DNA of 64,000 nt from Sporosarcina ureae. GTDB lineage: Bacteria > Bacillota > Bacilli > Bacillales_A > Planococcaceae. The position numbers and the translations under genes were made by a program. This document shows, piece by piece, positions 53,893-64,000 of this stretch. Below the pieces are notes generated by a model, which worked only from the letters and a program-made list of their open reading frames with translations, was not told where the DNA came from and searched no databases. How positions within the stretch are numbered: position 1 is the stretch's first letter; every line of letters begins with the position of its first letter. Where the stretch lies: NCBI RefSeq assembly GCF_002101375.1, contig NZ_CP015207.1, positions 1,224,501-1,288,500 of the forward strand. The letters run 5' to 3'.

Positions 53893-54011
53893 TTACTGTT
53901 TTTATACTCATTTCTTGTCACTGCATCGTCTTTCAAGACAACAAAGAACGATAAAACGATACCCGCGATGATGACTAGAAAAGGCGCATAGAAAATCAAA
54001 AATTCATTCAT
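53877..54011 (-). CDS. cydS: Cytochrome bd small subunit (CydS-like)
   Basis: A 44-residue protein with one TM helix (about residues 4-25). It begins MNEFLIFYAPFLVIIAG and continues FFVVLKDD, matching the pattern of Geobacillus CydS (M-x-x-F-L-I-x-Y-A-P, helix, W/F-V-x-L-K-D). CydS packs beside CydA in the bd oxidase and stabilises its heme b558 site. GGAGG lies 7 nt before the ATG. It starts 12 nt after the cydB stop and ends inside the operon terminator. It is longer than Geobacillus CydS by a polar tail. Confidence 0.85.
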   Translation of the reverse strand: MNEFLIFYAPFLVIIAGIVLSFFVVLKDDAVTRNEYKNSKETDV

Positions 54012-54023
54012 CTTATTGCCTCC

Positions 54024-55049
54024 TTATGCATGGTGATTTTCTTTTCCTTTTACATAATCTTTATTGAACAAGAACATACGTAATAGTAAATAAAGCGATG
54101 GAATTAGCAATAATAATCCACATATGAATGCAATGATTAAAGCAATCGCCATTGCTTGGTTCGTAAAGCTATCGTAAATCGTCAAGTACGGGTAGAGCAA
54201 GTATGGATAATGCGATGCGCCATAGCCAAAGAAAGCAAACATGAATTGTCCTATTAATAATCCGACTGCCACACCATAATGACGCTGTTTCCAAATAAGG
54301 AAAACCGTACCTAGAAACAGGATGAACGATATCAGAAACATAGGCCAAAACGTTTGAATACTCTCGTAATGTAGCGGATTGTGCTTACGCAATTCAAATA
54401 TAATCCCGCCAGCTGCGATGATCGTCGGCAATGCCCAGATAAGCGCGTATTTCCTTAAAAGTTGCGTTGCCTCCCGATCCCCGGCTTTATTCGCATACCA
54501 CGTCAAAAATGCGGATGAGATATAAAGTGTTGCCGCTATACTGAGCACTACAATCGACCAAGTTAGTGGGCTAGTGAACAACTTCCAGTAATCTAAAACC
54601 GGCTGTCCATTCACTAACTCAATAAATCCACCTTCAGAAATCGTCAATACGATTGACAGTGATGCCGGAAGTAATAAACCCGTCGAACCGTAAGCAAAAG
54701 AATATCCTTTGTGACCACGGGCTCCATACGTTTCAAATGCATAGTAGGAACCACGGACTGCCAGAAGAATAATGGCAAAACTAACCGGGACTAGCAATGT
54801 GGTGCCATAATAAAAGGCGGTTTTTGGGAAGAATCCAATAATTCCCACAAAGAAAAATACTAGAAAGACATTCGTTACTTCCCAGACTGGTGATAAATAG
54901 CGCTGAATGACATTAGTCAATATTCGCTGTCTGCCCGTAAATAAACTGTATGCGTTGAAAAATCCAGCTCCAAAATCAATCGCACCAATTATAATGTAAC
55001 CGAACAAAAACACCCACAATACCGTAATCCCTAGAATTTCGATATTCAT
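54024..55049 (-). CDS. cydB: Cytochrome bd quinol oxidase subunit II
   Basis: A 341-residue, nine-TM subunit without heme ligands of its own that supports CydA. The N-terminal LWVFLFGYIIIGAIDFGAGF region and the SPVWEVTNVFLVFFFVG helix are typical of CydB. It belongs to the YthB/Geobacillus group rather than the proteobacterial type. Its start overlaps the cydA stop by 4 nt (ATGA), so the genes are translationally coupled. Confidence 0.92.
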   Translation of the reverse strand: MNIEILGITVLWVFLFGYIIIGAIDFGAGFFNAYSLFTGRQRILTNVIQRYLSPVWEVTNVFLVFFFVGIIGFFPKTAFYYGTTLLVPVSFAIILLAVRGSYYAFETYGARGHKGYSFAYGSTGLLLPASLSIVLTISEGGFIELVNGQPVLDYWKLFTSPLTWSIVVLSIAATLYISSAFLTWYANKAGDREATQLLRKYALIWALPTIIAAGGIIFELRKHNPLHYESIQTFWPMFLISFILFLGTVFLIWKQRHYGVAVGLLIGQFMFAFFGYGASHYPYLLYPYLTIYDSFTNQAMAIALIIAFICGLLLLIPSLYLLLRMFLFNKDYVKGKENHHA

Positions 55050-56383
55050 CGGATGTCACCGCCTTTCTCCTGCTGCCGATCTAAGATTTCTTGTTCTACC
55101 GGATTCCGGATGAACATTCTCCTTAATACAACCACACTACCGATACCGAGAACCAAGTAGAGAAGCGCAAAAAGTACAAGCATAGTCGGTACTTGCCCAC
55201 TAGTTGTTGCACCTTCAGCAGTACGCATAATATTACGTAATATCCACGGCTGACGTCCCACTTCCGCTAACCACCAACCCGCTTCGAGTGAAATGAAAAC
55301 GAGTGGTCCTCCTATAACAATTAGCCAACGGAATAAGCGAGACTTGACAAATGACCATTTTCGCCACATACCAATCCAGTATATAGCCGACAATGCCATT
55401 AACAGCATTCCAATCGTTACCATAATATCAAAGAGATAATGGATGTATAGTGGAGGTATATCTTCTTCGGGAAATTGATCTAATCCGATGACTTCAGCAC
55501 TTGGTGAACCGTGGGCCAAGATAGAAAGCGCATATGGTATTTTAATGGCGTATTTAACTTCCCCGTCGTCCAGCACACCATACAGTATTAACGGGGCGTT
55601 TTCTTCCGTCTCAAAATGCCATTCAGCAGCCGCCAACTTTTCAGGTTGATACTCGGCCAAATATTTACCTGACAAATCCCCAATCAGCGCTGCACTCACA
55701 CTAAAAATGAATCCCACTTTCAAAGTAAGATATAGAGCTTTTTTATGATAGACGTGATTCGAACCACGCAACAAACGGAATGCTGCAATAGCAGCCAATA
55801 AAAAGGCAGATGTCATATAAGCTGTCCCGACCACATGCGCGACTTTTGTGGGCATGGCAGGGTTGAACATTGCTACAAGAGGATTGACGTTAATTAATTC
55901 ACCATTCACTAAGTTAAAGCCTTGTGGTGCATTCATGAAGGCATTTACAATGGTTATGAATACTGCAGAGAATGAAGCTCCAAGCGCGACTGGAATAAGG
56001 AGTAGAAAATGTTTCTTTTGATTTTCAAAACGATCCCATGTATATAGGTAAATGCCGAGGAAAATTGCTTCAAAAAAGAAAGCGAACGTCTCCATGAATA
56101 ATGGTAAAGCAATCACATTTCCCGCAAGCTCCATAAAGTTCGGCCATAATAAGGAAAGTTGCAAACCAATTGCTGTCCCTGTCACTACCCCTACGGCTAC
56201 GGTGATGACAAAACCACGTGCCCAACGTCTAGCCAGTAAGATATAATGCTCATCATTTTTCTTGATACCCACCCATTGGGCTAGCATGATCATGAGTGGG
56301 ACACCAACGCCAATGGTTGCATAGATAATATGAAACGATAAAGTTAGTTCTGTCAATATTCTAGAATAAAAAACTGAATCCAC
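55046..56383 (-). CDS. cydA: Cytochrome bd quinol oxidase subunit I
   Basis: A heme-bearing subunit that oxidises quinol and reduces O2, about 445 residues with nine TM helices. The first helix contains the His of LSFHIIYATIG. A second His lies in TKVAHVVGTAYMTSAF. GWWLAEVGRQPWI is the late conserved motif. The quinol-binding loop is short, as in B. subtilis YthA and Geobacillus CydA. GTG at 56383 is chosen because AAAGGAGGT lies 8 nt upstream and the protein then begins with the family MDSV start. A GTG three codons earlier lies within that site. Order: 30-residue gene, cydA, cydB, cydS. Confidence 0.92.
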   Translation of the reverse strand: MDSVFYSRILTELTLSFHIIYATIGVGVPLMIMLAQWVGIKKNDEHYILLARRWARGFVITVAVGVVTGTAIGLQLSLLWPNFMELAGNVIALPLFMETFAFFFEAIFLGIYLYTWDRFENQKKHFLLLIPVALGASFSAVFITIVNAFMNAPQGFNLVNGELINVNPLVAMFNPAMPTKVAHVVGTAYMTSAFLLAAIAAFRLLRGSNHVYHKKALYLTLKVGFIFSVSAALIGDLSGKYLAEYQPEKLAAAEWHFETEENAPLILYGVLDDGEVKYAIKIPYALSILAHGSPSAEVIGLDQFPEEDIPPLYIHYLFDIMVTIGMLLMALSAIYWIGMWRKWSFVKSRLFRWLIVIGGPLVFISLEAGWWLAEVGRQPWILRNIMRTAEGATTSGQVPTMLVLFALLYLVLGIGSVVVLRRMFIRNPVEQEILDRQQEKGGDIR

Positions 56384-56401
56384 ACAGGCCACCTCCTTTT
56401 T

Positions 56402-56494
56402 TCACGAGAATAATCTTCCAACAATTGATAGTAACATAATACCAGCAACAATAAATGCTAACCACATCAGACGCTTTTCTTGTCTTTTATACAC
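56402..56494 (-). CDS. 30-residue single-TM protein upstream of cydA
   Basis: A tiny frame with GTG start, 7 nt after GGAG. A basic head (MYKRQEKRLMW) precedes one hydrophobic helix (LAFIVAGIMLLSIVGRLF), and the stop lies 18 nt before the cydA start. The size, single TM and position recall small subunits of bd oxidases (CydX, YnhF), but the sequence is not recognisably one of them. It is probably real because of the ribosome binding site, position and amphipathic design. Confidence 0.55.
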   Translation of the reverse strand: MYKRQEKRLMWLAFIVAGIMLLSIVGRLFS

Positions 56495-56642
56495 ACAATC
56501 ACTCCTAAGCACAGTTCTACTTTAGTGTTTCCCTTAAAACACATTTCAATAACCTTTTTAAAGCGATTTGTTGAAATTTAGACGTATTTTCACATTCACA
56601 GCCCATCTAATTATTGTATACTAATCGATTAACCCATTTTAC

Positions 56643-56671
56643 TTGTATTTTGTTAGTATTTACAGTATAAT
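56643..56671 (+). promoter_or_regulatory. Sigma-A-type promoter of the Nudix gene
   Basis: TTGTAT and TATAAT are separated by 17 nt, 28 nt before the ATG. Confidence 0.55.
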
Positions 56672-56698
56672 TGGTTAACTAATGAGAGGTGAAAGTAA

Positions 56699-57130
56699 AT
56701 GAAAAGAGTTAAAAGAAAAGTTATCGCGTATATTACAAAAGGGGAAGGCAGACATCGTAAATTGCTCGTATATGAGCAAAAGGATCAGCCTGAAGCAGGT
56801 TTACAAGTTCCTGGTGGTACTATCGAACGCAACGAACTATTATTGGATGCGTTATATCGAGAAATCGAAGAAGAATCCGGTATCGTGCGTGATGAACTTA
56901 TACTAGAAGGTAAAGTTAAAGCTTCAAAATATTTCCCAGAAGATAAGAATGTAATTTACGAACGTACAATTTTCCATTTTTCCTATATAGGAGAAAACAA
57001 GCACGAATGGGAACATATCGTAGAAGGCGAAGGAAAAGACGCAGGTCAATTATTCAGCTATCGTTGGATGCCGTTGAAAGAAGTGCCAAAGTTAGCTGCT
57101 AAACAAGGAGAAGCGATTGAATACATCTGA
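56699..57130 (+). CDS. Nudix hydrolase
   Basis: A 143-residue protein with the Nudix box G-x5-E-x7-R-E-x2-E-E at about residues 40-62 (GGTIERNELLLDALYREIEE), so it binds Mg2+ and cleaves a nucleoside diphosphate linked to another moiety. The N-terminal KRKVIAYITKGEG strand is typical. The substrate is unknown. GAGAGGTGAAAGTAA precedes the ATG. It is divergent from the cyd operon. Confidence 0.88.
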   Translation: MKRVKRKVIAYITKGEGRHRKLLVYEQKDQPEAGLQVPGGTIERNELLLDALYREIEEESGIVRDELILEGKVKASKYFPEDKNVIYERTIFHFSYIGENKHEWEHIVEGEGKDAGQLFSYRWMPLKEVPKLAAKQGEAIEYI

Positions 57131-57186
57131 TATCGACCTGATACGATGCGCATTGCATCGGGCCCACCCAATTAATTTTTCACAAT

Positions 57187-57236
57187 AAAAGACTATTCCA
57201 TCCGAACGTTAGAAATTCGACTGGAATAGTCTTTTT
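57187..57236. terminator. Bidirectional terminator between the Nudix gene and dagK
   Basis: AAAAGACTATTCCA and TGGAATAGTCTTTT pair perfectly, with T5 on the plus side. Confidence 0.9.
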
Positions 57237-57241
57237 ACTTT

Positions 57242-58165
57242 TTATTTGATTTGGTTCACTTGATCCTGCGGACGTAATTTGTGTAACGGTACGAACATTT
57301 CGACATGTTGATATAAATTTTGGAAAGTAGCCGGCAACACGCCGCCGTATTCTCCATCCAAGTTCAATAACACTTCGTCTTTGGAAGTCACCACAATTTT
57401 TTCTGCCTTCGCTGAAACAACTAAAGGATCATCCAAATGTTCTCCACGAGAAGCTAATGTGACCACACGAATAAATTCTGCAATATTGCATTTCTTTAAA
57501 ATAAGCAATGTGAAATATCCATCGTTAATACTGGAGTTAGGTGCTAATTTCTCAAATCCGCCAACCGAGTTAGTCAAGCCAATCAAAAACATCATAGCTT
57601 CTTCATCAAATACATTTCCATCGTACTCAATACGAAGATGACTGGAATGTATAGAAGGCAACATTTCAATTCCTTTTAAGTAATAAGCCAACTGACCAAT
57701 TACTGTTTTTAAACGGCTTGGAACTTCATATGTCAATTCCGTCATGCGGCCGCCACCGGCTATATTAATAAAGTAGCGATCATTCATTAACCCTACATCG
57801 ACCGGTATCGAATCTCCTTGGCAAATAATATCTACAGCATCATCGATTTCTCTCGGAATACGCAACGCTCTTGCGAAATCATTCGTTGTTCCCATAGGAA
57901 TCAAACCGATTTTTGGACGTTTATCAAAATGTCCGACACCTTCAACTACTTCATTGAGCGTACCATCGCCACCTGCAGCAATAATAACATCGAATCCTCT
58001 GCGAACCGCGTCTCTCGCTGCCGCTGTTGCATCACCCTCGCAAGTTGTAGCGTGAGCGGATGTTTCATAGCCCGCATTCTCCAATTTTTCGAGGACTTCT
58101 GCTAAATGTTTACGGAAGACTTCTCTTCCTGCAGTAGGATTATAAATAATGCGTGCACGTTTCAT
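57242..58165 (-). CDS. dagK: Diacylglycerol kinase DagK/DgkB
   Basis: A soluble lipid kinase of 307 residues that recycles diacylglycerol from lipoteichoic acid synthesis into phosphatidic acid. IYNPTAGRE opens the protein. The nucleotide-binding AAGGDGTLNEVVEG loop and MGTTNDFARAL are the diagnostic DAGK catalytic-domain motifs, and a C-terminal beta-sandwich follows. In Bacillus this gene (yerQ) follows gatB. Here a thioredoxin-like gene lies between them. Confidence 0.93.
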   Translation of the reverse strand: MKRARIIYNPTAGREVFRKHLAEVLEKLENAGYETSAHATTCEGDATAAARDAVRRGFDVIIAAGGDGTLNEVVEGVGHFDKRPKIGLIPMGTTNDFARALRIPREIDDAVDIICQGDSIPVDVGLMNDRYFINIAGGGRMTELTYEVPSRLKTVIGQLAYYLKGIEMLPSIHSSHLRIEYDGNVFDEEAMMFLIGLTNSVGGFEKLAPNSSINDGYFTLLILKKCNIAEFIRVVTLASRGEHLDDPLVVSAKAEKIVVTSKDEVLLNLDGEYGGVLPATFQNLYQHVEMFVPLHKLRPQDQVNQIK

Positions 58166-58240
58166 ACACTTTCCCCTCGATCCTTTCGCGTCTGAAACAA
58201 ATCAGACCTTTGCCATTTTCAAATGGTTTCTTGCACATTG

Positions 58241-58810
58241 TTACTGAGACAATTGTAGAACTGGAAGCCATGTCGACCGAATATCACTATAAACAGCAAG
58301 CCAATTTTCAGGTTTAGCTGTAAATTCAGCCATCAACTGAGTATAAAACATTTTTTGTTTCTCTTCAAAATCAGAAGCGGCTTTAGCTGGTAGTTTCGCA
58401 CGACCATCCATCACATACTTTTGAAGAACTGATGCCCGTGGCCCCCATTTTCCAACTACCTCACCCGCTGCGTTTAATAGTAAATACATAGGAATCGAAC
58501 GTCCACCATTCGTTAAATATCGATCAATCAGCTCTGGATTTTCATCCCTCAACACAGCGCGAACGTCTATATTGGCAGCTTCCGTAATTTTTCGAAGGAT
58601 TGGATTATTCAGCATTGCATCGCCACACCAGTCTTCTGTAATAACTAATATATGGGGTTGCTTTTCTTTCAGCAATTCAATAAATTCATCATCCTGTGGT
58701 ACTTCAAATGCATGATAGATCAAAAAACTGTTTTCCTTATGTGTTGCCATTTTGTCCATATACGTTTGAAGTGATACAGCATCTTCAAAATATTGTTGTT
58801 CTGTTTTCAA
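58241..58810 (-). CDS. Thioredoxin-like protein with a single active-site Cys
   Basis: A 189-residue thioredoxin-fold protein. The expected redox site reads EDWCGDAMLN, so only the first Cys of C-x-x-C is kept (C-G-D-A). The cis-Pro follows in GRSIPMYLLL. It is therefore unlikely to be a classical disulfide reductase and may act on bacillithiol mixed disulfides or as a binding protein (inference). A GGGGG run precedes the ATG. It is inserted between gatB and dagK. Confidence 0.82.
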   Translation of the reverse strand: MKTEQQYFEDAVSLQTYMDKMATHKENSFLIYHAFEVPQDDEFIELLKEKQPHILVITEDWCGDAMLNNPILRKITEAANIDVRAVLRDENPELIDRYLTNGGRSIPMYLLLNAAGEVVGKWGPRASVLQKYVMDGRAKLPAKAASDFEEKQKMFYTQLMAEFTAKPENWLAVYSDIRSTWLPVLQLSQ

Positions 58811-58846
58811 TACAATCCCCCCTGTTTCACTGTGTATATTAACGAG

Positions 58847-58894
58847 GAAAAACGTCCAGGTTCAGACTATTTCGGCTTCTCCTGGAACGTTTTC
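58847..58894 (-). terminator. Terminator of the gatCAB operon
   Basis: GAAAAACGTCCAGG and CCTGGAACGTTTTC pair with one mismatch. T5 follows on the minus strand. Confidence 0.85.
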
Positions 58895-58908
58895 ATTTGA
58901 TTGATAGA

Positions 58909-60339
58909 TTAGCGCTTCTTGATCTCTTCCATCAATAATTTATTAACAAGCGGTGGATTTGCTTGGCCTTTTGTTGCTTTCATAACTTGTCCAACTAAGA
59001 ACCCAACTGCGCGATCCTTACCATTTTTAAAGTCTTCTATTGATTGTTCGTTATTGTCCAGGATTTCGGTAATAATTGTACGCAATGTACCTTCGTCGGA
59101 AATTTGAACAAGTCCTTTTTCTTTGACGATATCAGCAGGATTCCCACCTTTTTTCACGAGATCAGTAAATACTTTTTTCGCGATTTTAGAAGAAATTGTA
59201 CCATCTGTAATCAGTTTTACAAGTTGCGCCAAGTTTTCAGGCGTCAATGAAGTATCATGCAGTTCTTTCGATTCTGCATTTAGATATGCCGATACATCGC
59301 CCATCAACCAGTTGGAAGCCAATTTGGGATCCGCTCCAGCTTTTACTGTGGCATCAAAGAAATCAGACATTTCTTTTGTTAAAGTCAATACGTGTGCGTC
59401 ATATTCCGGAAGATCTAGTTCAGACACATAACGTGCTTTACGAGCATCTGGTAATTCAGGAATTTCTTTACGGACACGGTCAATCCATTCTTGTTCGATA
59501 TGAACTTCAGGTAAGTCAGGATCGTTAATAAAGCGATAATCATTGGCACTGCCTTTGATCCGCATCAATACTGTGTCGCCAGTTGCTTCGTCATAACGAC
59601 GAGTTTCTTGTTGAATGGTACCGCCAGACAAAAGGATTTTCTCCTGACGAGCTACTTCATTTGCAATTCCACGACGAATAAAGTTAAACGAGTTCAAGTT
59701 TTTCAACTCTGTCTTCGTTCCAAACTTTTCTTGACCGAATGGACGTAATGATATATTGGCATCACAACGAAGTGAGCCTTCTTCCATACGTACGTCAGAT
59801 ACTCCCGTATATTGAATGATCGCTTTCAGCTTTTCTAGAAATGCATATGCTTCCTCTGGAGAACGCACGTCTGCTTCTGTAACGATTTCGATTAACGGTG
59901 TTCCTTGACGGTTTAAGTCTACTAATGAGTGTCCATTTTCTGTATGGGTCAGCTTCCCTGCATCTTCCTCTAAATGTACACGTTCAATGCGAATTTTTTT
60001 CTTTTTGCCGTCTACTTCAATTTCAATCCAACCGTTTGCTCCTACAGGACGCTTGTCTTGAGAGATTTGGTATGCTTTTGGATTATCAGGATAGAAGTAG
60101 TGTTTACGGTCAAAGTTCATAATCGGCGCAACGTCACAGTTCAATGCCATAGATGCCTTCATTCCAAATTCAACAGCTTTTTTATTTAACGTAGGTAAAA
60201 CACCAGGATATGCGATGTCTGTTACGTGAATATTTTTATTCGGCTCTGCACCAAAATGAGCGGGTGCCGGAGACATGATTTTAGTATCTGTTTTAAGCTC
60301 TACGTGGATTTCTAATCCAACTATTGTTTCGAAGTTCAT
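58909..60339 (-). CDS. gatB: Aspartyl/glutamyl-tRNA amidotransferase subunit B
   Basis: A 476-residue subunit that phosphorylates the Glu/Asp on mischarged tRNA and transfers ammonia delivered from GatA. The N-terminal [19 protein letters not shown], the [20 protein letters not shown] core and [10 protein letters not shown] are typical, and a C-terminal YqeY-like tail domain follows from about residue 320 onward. Length is normal. It starts 2 nt after gatA and is the last gene of gatCAB. Confidence 0.95.
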   Translation of the reverse strand: MNFETIVGLEIHVELKTDTKIMSPAPAHFGAEPNKNIHVTDIAYPGVLPTLNKKAVEFGMKASMALNCDVAPIMNFDRKHYFYPDNPKAYQISQDKRPVGANGWIEIEVDGKKKKIRIERVHLEEDAGKLTHTENGHSLVDLNRQGTPLIEIVTEADVRSPEEAYAFLEKLKAIIQYTGVSDVRMEEGSLRCDANISLRPFGQEKFGTKTELKNLNSFNFIRRGIANEVARQEKILLSGGTIQQETRRYDEATGDTVLMRIKGSANDYRFINDPDLPEVHIEQEWIDRVRKEIPELPDARKARYVSELDLPEYDAHVLTLTKEMSDFFDATVKAGADPKLASNWLMGDVSAYLNAESKELHDTSLTPENLAQLVKLITDGTISSKIAKKVFTDLVKKGGNPADIVKEKGLVQISDEGTLRTIITEILDNNEQSIEDFKNGKDRAVGFLVGQVMKATKGQANPPLVNKLLMEEIKKR

Positions 60340-60341
60340 GA

Positions 60342-61805
60342 TTATTTCCCCTCCCGAATCGATGGAGTACGTTTGTGGAAGTCAGTTGCTTGTTCATAAG
60401 CATGAGCCACTTTATATACTGTTTCTTCGTCAAAGTGCTTACCCATGATTTGCATTCCAACCGGTAGTTCATTAACGAAACCACATGGTATGGATAGTGC
60501 TGGACGACCTGTAAGGTTAGCTGGTACCGCCAAAACATCATTTGCATAATGAACTAGCTGATCTCCGCCTGTTTCACCCAGTTTAAATGCTGTTGTAGCA
60601 GCAGTTGGTCCAATGACTACATCATACTTTTCAAATACAGAATCAAAGTCTTGTGCAATCAATGTACGAGTCTTTTGTGCGCGTACATATAGATCTTCAT
60701 GATGATCCGCACTCATTGCATACGTACCGAAAATAATACGTTTTTTCACTTCATCGCCAAACCCTTCTTGACGTGTACGGAAATATGCTTGTTCTAGATT
60801 TTCAGCGTTTTCTGTGTGATAGCCATAACGCAATCCGTCAAAACGTGAAAGGTTGGATTGTGCTTCGGATGAAGAAATTACATAATACGTAGTTGGCGCA
60901 TATTGAATATGTGGCAATTCTACTTCTTCACAAACGGCTCCAAGTGATTCCAATACAGTAATTGCTTCTCTTACTGCTGTAACGATTTCTGCATCGACAC
61001 CCTCCCCTAAGTAAGGTTTCGGAACTGCCACTTTTAGACCTTTAATATCGCCTGTAAGTGCTGCCGTGAAATCAGGAACCGCTTTTGCAGAAGATGAACT
61101 ATCATTGTCGTCTTCTCCCGCGATTACGCTAAGCAATAGTGCGTTATCCTCCACAGTTCGTGACAATGTACCGATTTGATCAAGTGACGAAGCAAATGCC
61201 GTCAAACCAAAACGTGAAATACGACCGTATGTAGGTTTCATTCCAACAATTCCACAGAATGCAGCTGGTTGACGAACTGAACCACCAGTATCTGAACCAA
61301 GGGACAGTGGAACTTCTCCCGCTGCAACAGCTGCTGCTGAACCACCTGAAGAACCGCCTGGCACATAGTCTGTATTCCAAGGATTTAATGTATTACCGAA
61401 ATAAGATGTTTCAGTAGTAGAACCCATTGCAAACTCGTCCATATTGAGTTTTCCAATATTGATTGCGCCAGCAGCTTCCAATTTATCTATAGCTGTAGCA
61501 TTGTAAACAGGTACGAAGTCTTCCAACATTTTACTTGCACATGTTGTCTTCATATCTTTTGTTACAATATTGTCCTTAATACCAATTGGAACACCGAAAA
61601 GACGGCCACGTGTATTAGCAGCTTCTTGATCAAGCTGTTCTGCACGCTTTGTAGCCTCTTCTTTTGCGACGTGAATAAACGCGTGAATTTTCTCTTCGTG
61701 CTGTTCAATCGTTTGTAATGTTGCTTCTGTTACTTCTTTAGCAGTAACTTCCCCTTTTTGTAAAAGTGCTTGAAGTTCTGTTGCTGTTTTACTAGTTAAC
61801 GTCAT
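60342..61805 (-). CDS. gatA: Aspartyl/glutamyl-tRNA amidotransferase subunit A
   Basis: A glutaminase of the amidase-signature family, 487 residues. The catalytic Ser-cisSer-Lys triad lies in [20 protein letters not shown] (Lys), [15 protein letters not shown] (cis-Ser) and [16 protein letters not shown] (nucleophile Ser). It releases ammonia that is channelled to GatB. The start at 61805 follows AGGAGGAAAAGTG. The frame upstream to 61826 includes that site. Confidence 0.95.
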   Translation of the reverse strand: MTLTSKTATELQALLQKGEVTAKEVTEATLQTIEQHEEKIHAFIHVAKEEATKRAEQLDQEAANTRGRLFGVPIGIKDNIVTKDMKTTCASKMLEDFVPVYNATAIDKLEAAGAINIGKLNMDEFAMGSTTETSYFGNTLNPWNTDYVPGGSSGGSAAAVAAGEVPLSLGSDTGGSVRQPAAFCGIVGMKPTYGRISRFGLTAFASSLDQIGTLSRTVEDNALLLSVIAGEDDNDSSSSAKAVPDFTAALTGDIKGLKVAVPKPYLGEGVDAEIVTAVREAITVLESLGAVCEEVELPHIQYAPTTYYVISSSEAQSNLSRFDGLRYGYHTENAENLEQAYFRTRQEGFGDEVKKRIIFGTYAMSADHHEDLYVRAQKTRTLIAQDFDSVFEKYDVVIGPTAATTAFKLGETGGDQLVHYANDVLAVPANLTGRPALSIPCGFVNELPVGMQIMGKHFDEETVYKVAHAYEQATDFHKRTPSIREGK

Positions 61806-61860
61806 CACTTTTCCTCCTACTATCATTGTGCCATGAATGGTATTTTATACTGAAATTCGC

Positions 61861-62148
61861 TTACAGAATATCTGGAACCCTAATAAGTCCATCTTCCTGA
61901 TCTTCTGCACTGGCCAGCATTACTTCACGGTCCAAGATATCTTTTGGCACATCTTCACGTAAGACGTTGATCATAGCAACTGGGTGCGTCATAGGTTTTA
62001 CACCTGTAACGTCCACTTCTTTTAAATTACTTACACTTTCAATCAAATCTGCTATCTTTGCAGAGAAATTTTCTTTGTCTTCCTCGGAGAGGCCAATACG
62101 GACGAAATCCGCAAAATACTTGACGTCTTCTTTCGAAAATGTTGTCAT
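61861..62148 (-). CDS. gatC: Aspartyl/glutamyl-tRNA amidotransferase subunit C
   Basis: A 95-residue clamp subunit wrapping the GatA-GatB interface. FSKEDVKYFADFVRIGLSEE at the N-terminus and DVTGVKPMTHPV then LREDVPKD are family features. The ATG at 62148 follows GAGGAGGAACGATGT. It starts the gatCAB operon, which supplies Gln-tRNA(Gln) in organisms lacking glutaminyl-tRNA synthetase. Confidence 0.93.
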   Translation of the reverse strand: MTTFSKEDVKYFADFVRIGLSEEDKENFSAKIADLIESVSNLKEVDVTGVKPMTHPVAMINVLREDVPKDILDREVMLASAEDQEDGLIRVPDIL

Positions 62149-62236
62149 ACATCGTTCCTCCTCATTTTGCAATCGTACAATTAATCATACCATTTAATCA
62201 GTTTATTGGAAAGTTCATGTTACTACCTAAAATCTG

Positions 62237-64000
<1,764 letters not shown>

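Noticed and set aside
56500..56640. Rex operator upstream of the cyd operon
   Set aside because: A half-like TGTGAATGTGAAAA stretch is present but no symmetrical TTGTGAA-N4-TTCACAA, so no site is called.

Overview
The window reads as chromosomal DNA of a low-to-moderate GC Gram-positive bacterium of the order Bacillales, most likely Planococcaceae (Sporosarcina or a close relative). The evidence is the ligA-camS-gatCAB-dagK-rlmCD gene order (known from Bacillus), AGGAGG-type ribosome binding sites with frequent TTG and GTG starts, an appDFABC-ordered peptide transporter, NamA, YugN, YflT/YsnF and YunC homologues, and several sigma-B-type promoters. The genus call is inference. I found no rRNA, tRNA, CRISPR array, transposase or prophage.

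Layout. 0-5 kb: a GDYXXLXY membrane-anchored protein, a short FtsH-like protease, a cytochrome P450, a DUF1540 peptide and a hotdog thioesterase. 5-11.4 kb: a six-gene polyamine operon (speD, speA-type decarboxylase, speE, speB, carboxynorspermidine synthase, nspC) behind a leader that holds a strong intrinsic terminator. 11.4-12 kb: two inverted copies of a ~130-bp repeat. 12-19 kb: a Ca2+/H+ antiporter and a five-gene peptide ABC transporter. 19-24 kb: a secreted phosphodiesterase, an alpha/beta hydrolase and an SNF transporter. 24-36 kb: a stress-associated stretch with five sigma-B-like promoters (KGG protein, an unassigned ~350-nt transcript, two small proteins, TspO, YflT-DUF2382 protein). 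It also carries a large UPF1-like helicase paired with a winged-helix-like protein, and a glutamine synthetase gene without glnR. 36-49 kb: housekeeping and transport genes (YugN, CHY zinc finger, YcgG, NamA, YIP1, PfpI, NCS2 permease, penicillin acylase, aeRF1-like factor, NhaC and BASS transporters). 49.6-51 kb: a tandem array of five paralogous 40-residue genes. 51-64 kb: cupin, rlmCD, a cytochrome bd operon with a tiny gene at each end, Nudix, dagK, thioredoxin-like, gatCAB, camS and the 3' part of ligA.

Three items deserve attention. (1) The polyamine operon joins two normally alternative ways of adding an aminopropyl group: decarboxylated AdoMet (SpeD/SpeE) and aspartate semialdehyde (carboxynorspermidine synthase/NspC). 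Its leader looks like an attenuator. (2) The five 40-residue genes form two transcription units. Each has a duplicated promoter region with a TTGTGAA-N4-TTCACAA (Rex/FNR-like) box and a TGTAAGCG (cre-like) block at identical spacing. I do not recognise this protein family. (3) The helicase/winged-helix gene pair lies in the stress region and could be an RNA/DNA surveillance or defence module.

All coordinates and motifs were read by eye. No database search, folding or alignment was run.
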